The position numbers and the translations under genes are program-made. DNA of 64,000 nucleotides from Actinospineispora eucalypti (GTDB lineage: Bacteria > Actinomycetota > Actinomycetes > Mycobacteriales > Pseudonocardiaceae), in contig JACHMT010000004.1 of the NCBI GenBank assembly GCA_014208095.1, forward strand, positions 1,178,001-1,242,000. The letters are read 5' to 3'. The notes under the pieces are model-generated. The model made no database searches. It saw only the letters and a program-made list of their open reading frames with translations, and was not told the DNA's origin. Below are positions 29,538-38,109 of the stretch, piece after piece (the first letter of the stretch is position 1; every line of letters starts with the position of its first letter).

Positions 29538-30359
29538 GTGGAGCGTGGTTACGCGGAATTAGCCGGCTCGCCCGGGGTGCCGGACGTGTCCGGCATCCCG
29601 GCGGCCGAGGTGAAGGAACTGGTCAAGCGGTATCCGAAGAGCCCGGCGAACGCGGTGGACGGGCTGTCATTCGCGGTCCGGCCGGGCGAGGTGTTCGGGC
29701 TCCTGGGGCCGAACGGGGCGGGCAAGTCGACCACCGTCGGCGTGCTCACCACCCGCGTTCTGCCCACCGGCGGGACCGCGACGGTGGCCGGCCTGGACGT
29801 GGTGCGGGACGCGGTCGCGGTGCGCGGGCGGCTCGGCGTGGTGCCGCAGCGGGTGAACCTGGACCGCTCGCTGACCGCCCGGAACAACCTGGTCTTCCAC
29901 GCCCGCTACCACGGCTCGTCCCGCGCCGAGGCCGGCGCCCGGGCGGACGAGCTGCTGGACCGGATGGGCCTGGCGGACAAGGGCAAGGCCAGCGTGGACA
30001 ACCTGTCCGGCGGTCAGTCGCAGCGGCTGATGATCGCCCGCGCGCTGATGCACCGGCCGACCGTGCTGTTCCTGGACGAGCCGTCCACCGGGCTGGACCC
30101 GCAGGCGCGGCTGTTCGTGCACGACCGGATCCGGGCGCTGCGCGCGGACGGCGTCACGGTGGTGCTGACCACGCACGACATGGACGAGGCGGCGAAGCTC
30201 TCCGACCGGGTCGGCGTGGTCGACCACGGCCGGATGCTGGCCCTGGACACCCCGTCCGCGCTGGTCGAGGCGCTGCCGCCGGACGCTGCGGTGAAGACGC
30301 CCGGCGAGCCGGACCTGGAGGACGTGTTCATTCACCTCACCGGGAGGGACCTGCGATGA
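29538..30359 (+). CDS. ABC transporter ATP-binding protein (DrrA-like)
   Basis: A 273-residue ATPase: Walker A GPNGAGKST, Q-loop PQRVNLD, signature LSGGQSQRL, Walker B VLFLDEPSTGLDP, switch His in TTHDMDEA. The long C-terminal tail after the switch (LALDTPSALVEALPP...) is typical of DrrA/NodI-type exporters. The GTG at 29538 has GGGGAGGGG at eight bases; an earlier in-frame start at 29463 is possible. The stop overlaps the permease start by four bases. Together they make an ABC-2 exporter; the substrate is unknown, with drugs or lipids the usual cargo. Confidence 0.9.
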   Translation: MERGYAELAGSPGVPDVSGIPAAEVKELVKRYPKSPANAVDGLSFAVRPGEVFGLLGPNGAGKSTTVGVLTTRVLPTGGTATVAGLDVVRDAVAVRGRLGVVPQRVNLDRSLTARNNLVFHARYHGSSRAEAGARADELLDRMGLADKGKASVDNLSGGQSQRLMIARALMHRPTVLFLDEPSTGLDPQARLFVHDRIRALRADGVTVVLTTHDMDEAAKLSDRVGVVDHGRMLALDTPSALVEALPPDAAVKTPGEPDLEDVFIHLTGRDLR

Positions 30360-31141
30360 CCGGCGCGACCACATCCCCGGCGCGCGTGTTCGTCGCCGTG
30401 CTGGCCCGCGACGTGCACGTGACCGGGAAGGAACTGGGCGCGTTCCTGGCCCAGGTGCTGATCCAGCCGTTCTTCTTCCTGTTCATCTTCGCCAACGTGC
30501 TGGGCAGCGCGGGCTACGTGGCCGGCAACTACGGGGAGATCATGCTGCCCGGGCTGCTGGCGCTGAACGCATTCTTCGGCGCGCTGCAGGCGGTGGCGTT
30601 TCCGCTGGTCATGGACTTCGCCTGGACCAGGGAGATCGAGGACCGGCTGCTCGCGCCGATCCCCATCCCGTGGGTCGGCGTGGAGAAGGTGGTGTTCGGC
30701 GCGCTGCGCGGGCTGCTCGCCTCGGTGCTCATGGTGCCGGTGGGTTTCCTGGTGCTGCCGCACGTGTCCTGGCCGCTCGCCGGCCTGCTGCCCGGGTTCC
30801 TGATCACCGCGCTCGGCGGGCTGCTCGGCGGCACCATGGGGCTGGCGATCGGCACGCTGCTGCCCGCGAGGCGGATCAACGTGCTGTTCGCGGTGATCTT
30901 CGCGCCGCTCATGTTCACCGGCTCGGTGCAGTTCCCGTGGGAGGCGTTGGCCGGGCACCGCTGGTTCCAGGTGCTGTGTGCGCTGAACCCGCTCACCTAC
31001 GTGAGCGAGGGCATCCGCGCGTCACTGGTGCCGCACGTGCCACACCTGCCGTTCGCCCTGTGCTTGCTCGTCACCACGGCGGCCATCCTCGCGTCCGGCT
31101 GGCTGGGCCTGCGCGGCTTCCAGAAGCGTGCGCTGGACTAG
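30356..31141 (+). CDS. ABC-2 type transporter permease (DrrB-like)
   Basis: A 261-residue membrane protein with six hydrophobic segments and the ABC-2 conserved region (LNPLTYVSEGIRASL near the C-terminus, plus RINVLFAVIFAPLMFTGSVQFPW). It pairs with the overlapping upstream ATPase (ATGA junction). The final codons overlap the convergent dehydrogenase gene by four bases. Confidence 0.9.
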   Translation: MTGATTSPARVFVAVLARDVHVTGKELGAFLAQVLIQPFFFLFIFANVLGSAGYVAGNYGEIMLPGLLALNAFFGALQAVAFPLVMDFAWTREIEDRLLAPIPIPWVGVEKVVFGALRGLLASVLMVPVGFLVLPHVSWPLAGLLPGFLITALGGLLGGTMGLAIGTLLPARRINVLFAVIFAPLMFTGSVQFPWEALAGHRWFQVLCALNPLTYVSEGIRASLVPHVPHLPFALCLLVTTAAILASGWLGLRGFQKRALD

Positions 31142-32358
31142 GACGCGCGGAACGTCACGTGTGACGGCTTGAGGTCGGTGACCTTGGTGACGCCGAGCAG
31201 CGCCATCGCGCGAGCCACCTCGTCGGCGAGGATGCGGACGGCGCGGGCCACGCCGCGCTGGCCGCCGGCCATCAGGCCGTACAGGTAGGCGCGGCCGACC
31301 AGTGCGGCGTTGGCGCCCATGGCCACGGCGGCGACCACGTCCGCGCCGGTGGTGATGCCGGTGTCCACCAGCACCTCCGCCCGGCCGTCCACCGCCTCCC
31401 GCACGGCCGGCACCAGCTCCAGAGGCACCGGCGCGCGGTCCAGCTGCCGGCCACCGTGGTTGGACAGCAGCACGCCGTCCACGCCCGCCTTGACCACCTG
31501 CTCGGCATCGGCCACCGACTGCACGCCCTTGGCCACCAGCTTGTGCGGCCACACCTCGCGCAGCCACTCCAGGTCGGCCATGGTGATCGCCGGGTCGAAC
31601 ACCTTGTCGATCACGCCGGCCACCGAGCCCCCGGTGGAGGTCAGGGTGGCGAAGCTGAGCGTCTCGGTGGTCAGCAGGTCGAACCACCAGCGCGGGTGCA
31701 TGGCGCCGTCCACGAAGGTGCGCAGGGTCAGTTGCGGCGGCACGGAAAGGCCGTTGCGCACGTCCCGCAGCCGCGCCCCGGCCACCTTGGTGTCCAGGGT
31801 GAGCATGATCGTGTCGTAACCGGCGGCGATGGCCCGTTCCACCAGGTCCTTGGCGAAACCCCGGTCCCGCCACAGGTAGAGCTGGAACCAGCGGCGCGCG
31901 TTCGGGGCGGCCTCGGCCACCTCCTCGATGGTGCTGGTGCCCATCGTGGACAGGGTGTACGGGATGTTCTCCGCTTGGGCGACCGCGACCACGGCGCGCT
32001 CGCCCTCGGTGTGCATCATCCGGGTGAAACCGGTCGGGGCCAGCGCGAACGGCTGGGCGGACGGCTTGCCCAGGATCATCGTCTCGGCGGAGACCCCGGA
32101 CACGTCGGTGAGCACCGTCGGGTGGAACTCCAGCCGCGCGAAGGTCTCCCGGGCCCGGCGCAACGCCAGCTCGCCCACCCCGGCGGCGCCGTCGGTGTAG
32201 TCGAACACCGCGCGCGGCGTCCGGCGCATGGCGAGTTTCCGCAGGTCACCGATGGAAGCGGCGCGATCCAGCCGAGCCTGGAGGAAGTCCAGGCTGAGCG
32301 GGGCGGGTTGCAGCAGCTCGCGGAGCTCGGCCGGTCGGGGGAAGCGGCGGTTCACCAT
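31138..32358 (-). CDS. FMN-dependent alpha-hydroxyacid dehydrogenase (LldD/MftD type)
   Basis: A 406-residue TIM-barrel flavoenzyme. Conserved features: ALAPTGFTRMMHTEGE at the FMN site, the catalytic His-Gly-Gly in LLSNHGGRQLD, DTGITTGADVVAAVAMGA for phosphate binding, and GRAYLYGL. The family oxidises L-lactate or related 2-hydroxyacids; MftD of mycofactocin biosynthesis is a close relative, but no mycofactocin genes are near. The ATG has no ribosome site; TAAGCT six bases upstream looks like a -10, so the mRNA may be leaderless. Confidence 0.88.
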   Translation of the reverse strand: MVNRRFPRPAELRELLQPAPLSLDFLQARLDRAASIGDLRKLAMRRTPRAVFDYTDGAAGVGELALRRARETFARLEFHPTVLTDVSGVSAETMILGKPSAQPFALAPTGFTRMMHTEGERAVVAVAQAENIPYTLSTMGTSTIEEVAEAAPNARRWFQLYLWRDRGFAKDLVERAIAAGYDTIMLTLDTKVAGARLRDVRNGLSVPPQLTLRTFVDGAMHPRWWFDLLTTETLSFATLTSTGGSVAGVIDKVFDPAITMADLEWLREVWPHKLVAKGVQSVADAEQVVKAGVDGVLLSNHGGRQLDRAPVPLELVPAVREAVDGRAEVLVDTGITTGADVVAAVAMGANAALVGRAYLYGLMAGGQRGVARAVRILADEVARAMALLGVTKVTDLKPSHVTFRAS

Positions 32359-32377
32359 ATTGGCAGCTTAGGCTGCC

Positions 32378-32421
32378 CCGTGAGTGGCGAGTATCGCTAT
32401 AGCCACACTTCTCACTCACGG
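32378..32421 (-). terminator. possible hairpin between the methyltransferase and dehydrogenase genes
   Basis: CCGTGAGTG (32378-32386) pairs with CACTCACGG (32413-32421) around an inner GTGGC/GCCAC helix. It covers the methyltransferase stop codon and the upstream region of the dehydrogenase. It may terminate the former or be an operator for the latter. Confidence 0.4.
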
Positions 32422-33192
32422 GCGCCGGAGGCGCATCAGCTCGTACGCGGCAACCGCCGCCGCACTGGCCACGTTCAGCGACTCGACCCCGCCGCGCATC
32501 GGGATGGCCACCGTGCCGTCCAGCTCCGCCCGTACGTCGGGGGACAGCCCGTCCGTCTCGTTGCCCAGCACCAACGCGGCCCGTTCCGGCAGCGGGTCGC
32601 GGAACAGGGCCGAACCGCCGGGACGGGCGTCCAGCCCCAGCACCCGGACCCCGGCCGCGCGCAGTGCCGCGCAACCTTCGGCGGCGGTGGACGAGCGCAA
32701 CACCGGCGCGCGGAACGCCACCCCGGCGGACGCCTTGATCACCAGCGGGTCGATGGCCGGCACCCCCCGGCGGGGCAGCAGCACGCCGTCCACGCCGGCG
32801 GCGGTCGCGCTGCGCAGCACCATGCCCACGTTGGCCGGGTTGGTCACCGCGTCCAGCACCAGCAGCGCGCACGGCGCCTGGGCCGGCAGCGCGGCGAGGA
32901 AGTCGGTGACCAGGCGCATCCTCGGCGCCACCACGTCGGCCAGCACACCCTGGTCGTGCCGGCCGTTGCCGGCCAGCACCTTCACCCGGTGGGCCGTGGC
33001 CCGGCGCACCGGTACGCCCCGCTCCCGCGCGGCGCTCAGGATCGGGCCGAGGGCGGACCGGGAGAGGTCCTCGGCCGCGATCACCTTGTCCACGCTCAGC
33101 GCCGGGTCGGCCAGGGCCTCCAGCACCGGCTTTCGCCCGTACACGGTGATATACGTGTCTTTCGGGCTCTGTTTCGGTCCGGTGGGCGGCAC
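32416..33192 (-). CDS. TrmH/SpoU family RNA 2'-O-ribose methyltransferase
   Basis: A 258-residue knotted (SPOUT) methyltransferase. The N-terminal substrate-binding domain starts TYITVYGRKPVLEAL; the catalytic domain has the three SpoU motifs: NPANVGMVLRSATAAG, LVLGNETDGLS and IPMRGGVESLNVASAAAV, the first supplying the catalytic Arg and the rest the S-adenosylmethionine knot. It methylates 23S rRNA or tRNA ribose; the exact nucleotide is not predictable. The GTG at 33192 is the nearest in-frame start to the domain. Divergent from the WS/DGAT gene by 30 bases. Confidence 0.9.
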   Translation of the reverse strand: MPPTGPKQSPKDTYITVYGRKPVLEALADPALSVDKVIAAEDLSRSALGPILSAARERGVPVRRATAHRVKVLAGNGRHDQGVLADVVAPRMRLVTDFLAALPAQAPCALLVLDAVTNPANVGMVLRSATAAGVDGVLLPRRGVPAIDPLVIKASAGVAFRAPVLRSSTAAEGCAALRAAGVRVLGLDARPGGSALFRDPLPERAALVLGNETDGLSPDVRAELDGTVAIPMRGGVESLNVASAAAVAAYELMRLRRP

Positions 33193-33222
33193 CGTGCCAG
33201 CATCGCATGTAAGTATTTCGGC

Positions 33223-34641
33223 ATGCCGGATCGCCTCTCGGCGTTGGACGCGTCGTTTCTCTACCTCGAACACCCGACCACGCCGATGCACGTGGGCGCG
33301 GTGGCCATCTTCCGCCGTCCACGGTCGGGCTTCGACTACGAGCGGCTGCGCCGGCTGATCGACCAGCGGATCGACATGGTGCCCCGGTACCGCCAGAAGG
33401 TGCGGCACGTGCCGGCCAGCCTGGCCCGCCCGGTCTGGGTGGACGACGAGGACTTCGACCTCGGTTACCACGTGCGGCGGTCCGCGCTGCCCAAACCCGG
33501 CACCGACCGCGCGCTGTTCGACCTGATCGCCCGGCTGATGTCCCGCCCGCTCGACCACACCCGCCCGCTGTGGGAGATGTACCTGGTGGAGGGGCTGGCC
33601 CGCAACCGCATCGCGATGGTCACCAAGACCCACCAGGCGCTGGTGGACGGGGTGCGGGCGATCGACATCGCGCAGGTGATCCTGGACGTCTCGCCCGACC
33701 GGCAGCCCGGGCACGGGCCGGAATGGCGCCCGCGCCCCGAGCCCAGCGGGCTGCGGCTGGTCACCGACGCGGTACGGGACGCGTGGAACCGACCGACCGA
33801 GGTGGTGGACAACGTGCGCGCCGCCGCCGGGGACGCCGTGGCCACCGCCGGGAAGATGGCCGACGTGATCGGCCAGGTCGCCACCGTGGTTCGCACCGCG
33901 GCCAGCCGCGCACCGGTCAGCCCGCTCAACGTGGCCGTCTCCACCCAGCGCCGGTTCGCGGTGGCCCGCACCCGTCTGGACGACTACCGGGCGGTGCGCA
34001 CGGCGCACGGCTGCGCGGTGAACGACGTGGTGCTCGCGGTGGTGGCGGGCGCGATGCGGAACTGGCTGCTGGCCCGGGGTGAACCGGTGACCAGCTCCAG
34101 CACGGTACGCGCGATGGTGCCGTTGTCGGTGCGCGCCGACCCGGACGTTGCCACCGGGTCCGGCGCACTGGCCGGGAACATGGGCAACCGGGTGGCGTCG
34201 TTCCTGGTAGACCTGCCGGTCGGCGAGGGGAACGCGGTGGTGCGGCTGCACCAGCTCAGCCACCAACTGCGCGCGCACACGGACAGCGGTCGCTCGGTCG
34301 GCGCCGAGGCGCTGGTGCGGCTCGGCGGGTTCGCCCCGCCCACGCTGCACGCGCTCGGCGCCCGGGCGGCCAGCGGTATCTCCAAACGGATCTTCAACGT
34401 GGTGGTGACCAACGTGCCGGGGCCGCAGGTGCCGCTGTACGCGGCCGGGGCAACCATGCTGGAGATGTTCCCGGTGGTGCCGCTCGCCCGGGGGCAGGCC
34501 CTGGCCATCGGGCTCACCTCGTACGATGGTGGCGTTTATTACGGATTCAATGCGGACCGGGATGCCATGGGCGACGTGGACCTGCTCGCCGGCATGATCA
34601 GCGAGTCGTTGGACGAACTCCGCACCGGCTCGACGGGTTGA
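33223..34641 (+). CDS. WS/DGAT-family acyltransferase with a variant HQxxxDG motif
   Basis: A 472-residue protein of the wax ester synthase/diacylglycerol acyltransferase family, the condensation-domain fold that makes triacylglycerol or wax esters from acyl-CoA. Family landmarks: LSALDASFLYLEHPTTPMHVG, PLWEMYLVEGL, and NVVVTNVPGPQVPLY near the C-terminus. The usual HHxxxDG active site is HQALVDG here: the second His, which acts as catalytic base, is replaced by Gln. The enzyme may be catalytically different or inactive as an acyltransferase. The DUF6912-like gene follows after three bases, so the two form an operon. Confidence 0.9.
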   Translation: MPDRLSALDASFLYLEHPTTPMHVGAVAIFRRPRSGFDYERLRRLIDQRIDMVPRYRQKVRHVPASLARPVWVDDEDFDLGYHVRRSALPKPGTDRALFDLIARLMSRPLDHTRPLWEMYLVEGLARNRIAMVTKTHQALVDGVRAIDIAQVILDVSPDRQPGHGPEWRPRPEPSGLRLVTDAVRDAWNRPTEVVDNVRAAAGDAVATAGKMADVIGQVATVVRTAASRAPVSPLNVAVSTQRRFAVARTRLDDYRAVRTAHGCAVNDVVLAVVAGAMRNWLLARGEPVTSSSTVRAMVPLSVRADPDVATGSGALAGNMGNRVASFLVDLPVGEGNAVVRLHQLSHQLRAHTDSGRSVGAEALVRLGGFAPPTLHALGARAASGISKRIFNVVVTNVPGPQVPLYAAGATMLEMFPVVPLARGQALAIGLTSYDGGVYYGFNADRDAMGDVDLLAGMISESLDELRTGSTG

Positions 34642-34644
34642 ACC

Positions 34645-35154
34645 ATGCGTATCTACATTCCGGCCACCTTGCCCATGCTGCGGCGGCTCGTCGCCGACGG
34701 CGTGGTCGACCCGCTCGGGGGAACGGCGTTCGCGCTCACCCCGAGCCTGCGCGAGGCGTACGCCAGCGGTGACACCGAGGAGCTGGAGTACGTGGCCATG
34801 CGCGACGCCGCGCGCGCGTCATTGCGCCTGCTCTCCATCGAGCTGGACCGCGAGGAGGAGGCCTGGCCGCGCCGGGTCGTCATCGCCGCCGACACCGACA
34901 TGGCCGAGGCGCGCCCCGACCTGGACGACGCCGCCGTCCGGGTCACCGGCTCGATCCCCCGCTCCGCCATCGCCTCCGTGCACATCGACGACCCCGAGGC
35001 GGAGTACGCGGTCAAGCAGGCCGCCGCGTCGGTGGACGCCGCCGACCTCGGCGACCTGGACGCCGAGTTCATCATCGGCGAGGCCGAGGACTACGAGCTC
35101 GCCTGGTACGACCCCACCGAGCTCCCCTTCCTCCTAGACCTCCTGGACCTCTGA
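34645..35154 (+). CDS. actinobacterial conserved protein (DUF6912-like)
   Basis: A 169-residue acidic cytosolic protein without signal peptide or membrane segment. It starts MRIYIPATLPMLRRLVADG, which reads like a small alpha/beta domain seen widely in actinobacteria next to WS/DGAT genes; the ending AEDYELAWYDPTELPFLLDLL is conserved too. I recognise the family layout but no function is known. Three bases downstream of the acyltransferase stop, so translation is likely coupled. Confidence 0.6.
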   Translation: MRIYIPATLPMLRRLVADGVVDPLGGTAFALTPSLREAYASGDTEELEYVAMRDAARASLRLLSIELDREEEAWPRRVVIAADTDMAEARPDLDDAAVRVTGSIPRSAIASVHIDDPEAEYAVKQAAASVDAADLGDLDAEFIIGEAEDYELAWYDPTELPFLLDLLDL

Positions 35155-35169
35155 CCCCGTGCTTGCCCG

Positions 35170-35266
35170 CGAGTCGGGAATCCAGGTACGGCGAGTCGGG
35201 GATCCAGGTACGGCGAGTCGGGGATCCAGGTACGGCGAGTTGGGGATCTGGGTACGGTGAGTTGGG
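35170..35266. repeat. 22-base tandem repeat, about 4.4 copies
   Basis: Unit CGAGTCGGGGATCCAGGTAC plus GG starts at 35170, 35192, 35214 and 35236, with a partial copy from 35258. Copies two and three are identical; copy four and the fragment drift. It lies wholly between the DUF6912-like gene and the macrodomain gene. Confidence 0.88.
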
Positions 35267-35343
35267 CTCGTTTGTCCCGTGAGTCGGGTCATCCGGTCCG
35301 GTTGCCGCGCCACGATCGCCTGTTGTTCGGCACAATCGCCGGC

Positions 35344-35865
35344 ATGGCGGTCATCGAGTGCGTGGTCGGCGACATCACCGAGCAGGACGTCGACGTGGTG
35401 GTGAACGCGGCCAACTCGTCGCTGCTCGGCGGGGGCGGGGTGGACGGGGCGATCCATCACCGTGGCGGCCCGGAGATCCTCGCCGAATGCCGGAAACTGC
35501 GCGCCGACCGCTACCCCGACGGCCTGCCGACCGGCCAGGCGGCGGCCACCACGGCCGGCCGGCTGCCCGCGCGCTGGGTGGTGCACACTGTCGGCCCGGT
35601 GTGGTCGGGCAGCGAGGACCGCTCATCGCTGCTCGCCGACTGCCACCACAACTCGCTGCGGGTAGCCGCCGAGCTCGGCGCCGCCACCGTGGCTTTCCCG
35701 GCGATCTCCACCGGCGTCTACCACTGGCCGCTGGACTCGGCGGCGGAAATCGCGCTCGGCGCCGTCCGTGAGGCCCTCGAAAGGGTTCCGGGCATCACCA
35801 CGGTCCGCTTCGTCCTCTTCGACCGACGGGCCTACGACACCTACGAGTCCGCACGCCTTCGTTAA
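35344..35865 (+). CDS. macrodomain protein (O-acetyl-ADP-ribose deacetylase type)
   Basis: A 173-residue single macrodomain. The ligand loops are recognisable: VVNAANSSLLGGGGVDGAIHHRGGP (ADP-ribose distal ribose pocket with the Asn and Gly-rich loop) and FPAISTGVYHWPLDSA (diphosphate loop), typical of YmdB/MacroD enzymes that hydrolyse O-acetyl-ADP-ribose and remove mono-ADP-ribose from proteins. The ATG at 35344 fits the fold start; the frame is open upstream over the tandem repeat. No operon partner is obvious. Confidence 0.9.
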   Translation: MAVIECVVGDITEQDVDVVVNAANSSLLGGGGVDGAIHHRGGPEILAECRKLRADRYPDGLPTGQAAATTAGRLPARWVVHTVGPVWSGSEDRSSLLADCHHNSLRVAAELGAATVAFPAISTGVYHWPLDSAAEIALGAVREALERVPGITTVRFVLFDRRAYDTYESARLR

Positions 35866-35940
35866 CCAGTACGACAGTTAGTCCGGCGAATATCAAGCTC
35901 CGGTCATCCTCTGCGGGTTCGTGAGCTGCGGGTATGACGC

Positions 35941-35958
35941 ATGAGTAGTTCTACTCAT
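35941..35958. promoter_or_regulatory. 18-base palindrome upstream of the toxin-like gene
   Basis: ATGAGTAG-TT-CTACTCAT, perfect 8-base arms with a 2-base centre, 106 bases before the toxin-like gene in an A/T-rich stretch. The short centre argues for a protein-binding operator rather than a terminator. Confidence 0.5.
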
Positions 35959-36064
35959 CTCTGTGAATAGCCGCTTCAGAATTACTTTCCCTTGATAGAT
36001 TCCTGAGCGGTTCGACGAGCGGCGTCTGGTCCACGTCGGCTCTTGGAGCAGGGGGAGTACACCA

Positions 36065-37696
36065 ATGGTGCGACCGGCGCTTTGCCGTGCCCGGAATTTC
36101 CGTCGACTGGCGATCTCCGCATTGGTTGCCGGCCTGGCGGTGGTCCTGCAACTCGGCGTTGTGGACGTCTCACCGGCCCGGTTGCTCGCTGCCGCCTCGG
36201 CGCCGGTCGGCGGCCATGGCGCCGGCGCCATGGCCGTGCGGCCGGTATCGGCGGCCGTGCCCCTGGTGCCCGCGCAGGACGGTGCGGACGGCGGTGGCGG
36301 CAGCGGTGGTGGTGGCTGTGGCTCCGATGGGAGTCCGTGCGGCAGCGGCTCCGACAACAACGACTCGTCCGCCGGTTCGAGCGGTGGCACCTCCGACCGG
36401 AAACCGGAGGAGGAGTCGAACGCGGACGGCTCCAAGCCCACGTCCGAGCCGAACGGAGGCCAGGGAAGCTCGGCGCCGACCACCGAGTCCGCTGCCGACG
36501 GCAGCAGGCAAACCGAGACCGCCGCACCCGTCGCGGACGGCGCCAAGCGGACCGAGACGCCCGCACCCGTCGCGGATGGTGCTCGCCCGACCGAGACGCC
36601 CGCACCCGTCGCGGATGGTGCGAAGCAGACGGAGACGCCTGTTCCAGGCGCGGACGGTGCGAGGACGACGGAGCCCGCCGCGCCCGCGGCCGATGGTTCG
36701 AGGCCGACCGAAAGCGCCGCACCGGTCGCGGACGGCGCTCGGCCGACCGAGGCCCCGGCACCGGGAGCCCCGGCCGACGGTGCACGGCCGACGCCGACCG
36801 CCGCACCGGTCGCGGACGGCGTGAAACGGGACGAACCCGTAGCGCCCGGAGACGGCGCGAAGACGACCCCGGCCCCGGCGCCGATCGACGGGGCGCGGCC
36901 CAACGAGACGGCGTTGCCCGCCGCGCCGGTTGACGGCGCCAGGCCCTCCGGAGCGCCTGCCGCCCCTGGGGTCCAGCCACCCCCGTCGCCGGGAGCGGTA
37001 CCGATCGCGCAGGAATGCGAGGGAGCGGAGAACTGTCCGAACCCGGTCACCGGCATTCCACCCTACGAGCAGGGCACGAGCGCGGTGTGCGCGGACGGAT
37101 CCGGAAGCAAAGCCGGTTGCGACTCCTCCAGCGCGGGTTCCACGGCACTGGAGGTCAGCCACCTGATCCTGGACGCCGCCAGCTTCGTTCCCGGCCCGGT
37201 CGGCATCGCCGCCAGCGTCATCAATGCGGGCGCCTACCTCGCCGAAGGCAAGGAGGGCGAAGCCACCTTTGCCATGATGGGTGTTGTTCCGGGTGGAAAG
37301 ATTGCGGGTAAACTCCTCAAAGGCGCCGACGAGGTCGTGGACGGGGCTAAGGTAGCTCGCTTCATCACCACACCCGCCGGCGTAACAATCGATCGTCAGG
37401 CGGTGCGTGCCGCAGTGAGCCCGCAGAAACAGGCAAGACACGTGCTCGGTACGACTCCAGCTGGACGGACTGTTAGCTATTTCAATACGACAGACGATGC
37501 TCAAAAGGTGTTGGACGCTTTTCATAATGGGTCAGCTGAAGTGATGGGTGTGACCAAGGCCGGACATGTCAAGGTCAAGTTCGATGGTGTAACCGGCTAT
37601 AATAACAATCCCGGTTCGGGTTATATCAACCAGCCGACGAACACTTTCATGATCAAGGGCACGTCTAGCCCGAGTGTGGTCCCGATCAGTCCATGA
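36065..37696 (+). CDS. secreted repeat-rich polymorphic-toxin-like protein
   Basis: A 543-residue protein with an N-terminal Sec-type signal (hydrophobic ISALVAGLAVVLQLGVV). Residues ~60-115 are Gly/Ser/Asp-rich; ~150-295 hold about eleven 13-residue repeats of the form TETPAPVADGARP. From ~359 a hydrophobic helical stretch (LILDAASFVPGPVGIAASVINAG, then MGVVPGGKIAGKLL) resembles the pretoxin segment of polymorphic toxins. The last ~100 residues (KQARHVLGT, DDAQKVLDAFHNGS, GYNNNPGSG, PTNTFMIKGT, VVPISP) resemble the bacterial toxin 50 type of BECR-fold RNase. GGGGGAG precedes the ATG. GC falls sharply in the C-terminal third. Toxin activity is inferred, not shown. Confidence 0.7.
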   Translation: MVRPALCRARNFRRLAISALVAGLAVVLQLGVVDVSPARLLAAASAPVGGHGAGAMAVRPVSAAVPLVPAQDGADGGGGSGGGGCGSDGSPCGSGSDNNDSSAGSSGGTSDRKPEEESNADGSKPTSEPNGGQGSSAPTTESAADGSRQTETAAPVADGAKRTETPAPVADGARPTETPAPVADGAKQTETPVPGADGARTTEPAAPAADGSRPTESAAPVADGARPTEAPAPGAPADGARPTPTAAPVADGVKRDEPVAPGDGAKTTPAPAPIDGARPNETALPAAPVDGARPSGAPAAPGVQPPPSPGAVPIAQECEGAENCPNPVTGIPPYEQGTSAVCADGSGSKAGCDSSSAGSTALEVSHLILDAASFVPGPVGIAASVINAGAYLAEGKEGEATFAMMGVVPGGKIAGKLLKGADEVVDGAKVARFITTPAGVTIDRQAVRAAVSPQKQARHVLGTTPAGRTVSYFNTTDDAQKVLDAFHNGSAEVMGVTKAGHVKVKFDGVTGYNNNPGSGYINQPTNTFMIKGTSSPSVVPISP

Positions 37697-37709
37697 CGGA
37701 GGGTGAGTG

Positions 37710-38036
37710 GTGAAAGTCGATCAGCGACAAGTGGAGCGCGAGAACAGGTACGTGGTTGCGGCGGTCCAGGCGCTACTCGGTCTGATAGCGCCGTCGGTCA
37801 ACGCGGTCGCTCTCGAAGTCATGTCCGATCGGCTCCACTTTCGCATATGGGTGGGCTCGAGTGTGGACGAGGTCAAGGAGGATGCCGAGGAGATAATATT
37901 TGACATGGATGGCCTCCTGCAGCCTGAAGACATGCTAATTACCTGCGATGTGTTACTTGACGACCCTCCAGCTGATTCAAACGCGAATGTAGGGCGATGG
38001 CTCTATCTTGCGAAGTCTGCTGCGCCTGGATCTTGA
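37710..38036 (+). CDS. small acidic protein, candidate immunity protein
   Basis: A 108-residue protein beginning 13 bases after the toxin-like gene. It has no signal peptide or membrane helix, an acidic middle (SSVDEVKEDAEEIIFDMD) and alternating beta/alpha pattern, but I do not recognise a family. GGAGGG at 37698-37703 fits a GTG at 37710; an adjacent GTG at 37707 would add one residue. Lower GC than flanking genes, shared with the toxin C-terminus, and its position suggest an immunity function. Immunity proteins are diverse, so lack of a recognised family does not argue against this. Confidence 0.55.
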   Translation: MKVDQRQVERENRYVVAAVQALLGLIAPSVNAVALEVMSDRLHFRIWVGSSVDEVKEDAEEIIFDMDGLLQPEDMLITCDVLLDDPPADSNANVGRWLYLAKSAAPGS

Positions 38037-38109
38037 GTTACCTACCCATCAGTTGCGACGTAGGCTGGGTTGCCCGTTCTTGCGCTATTCACTCTGGGGG
38101 CATCATCGG

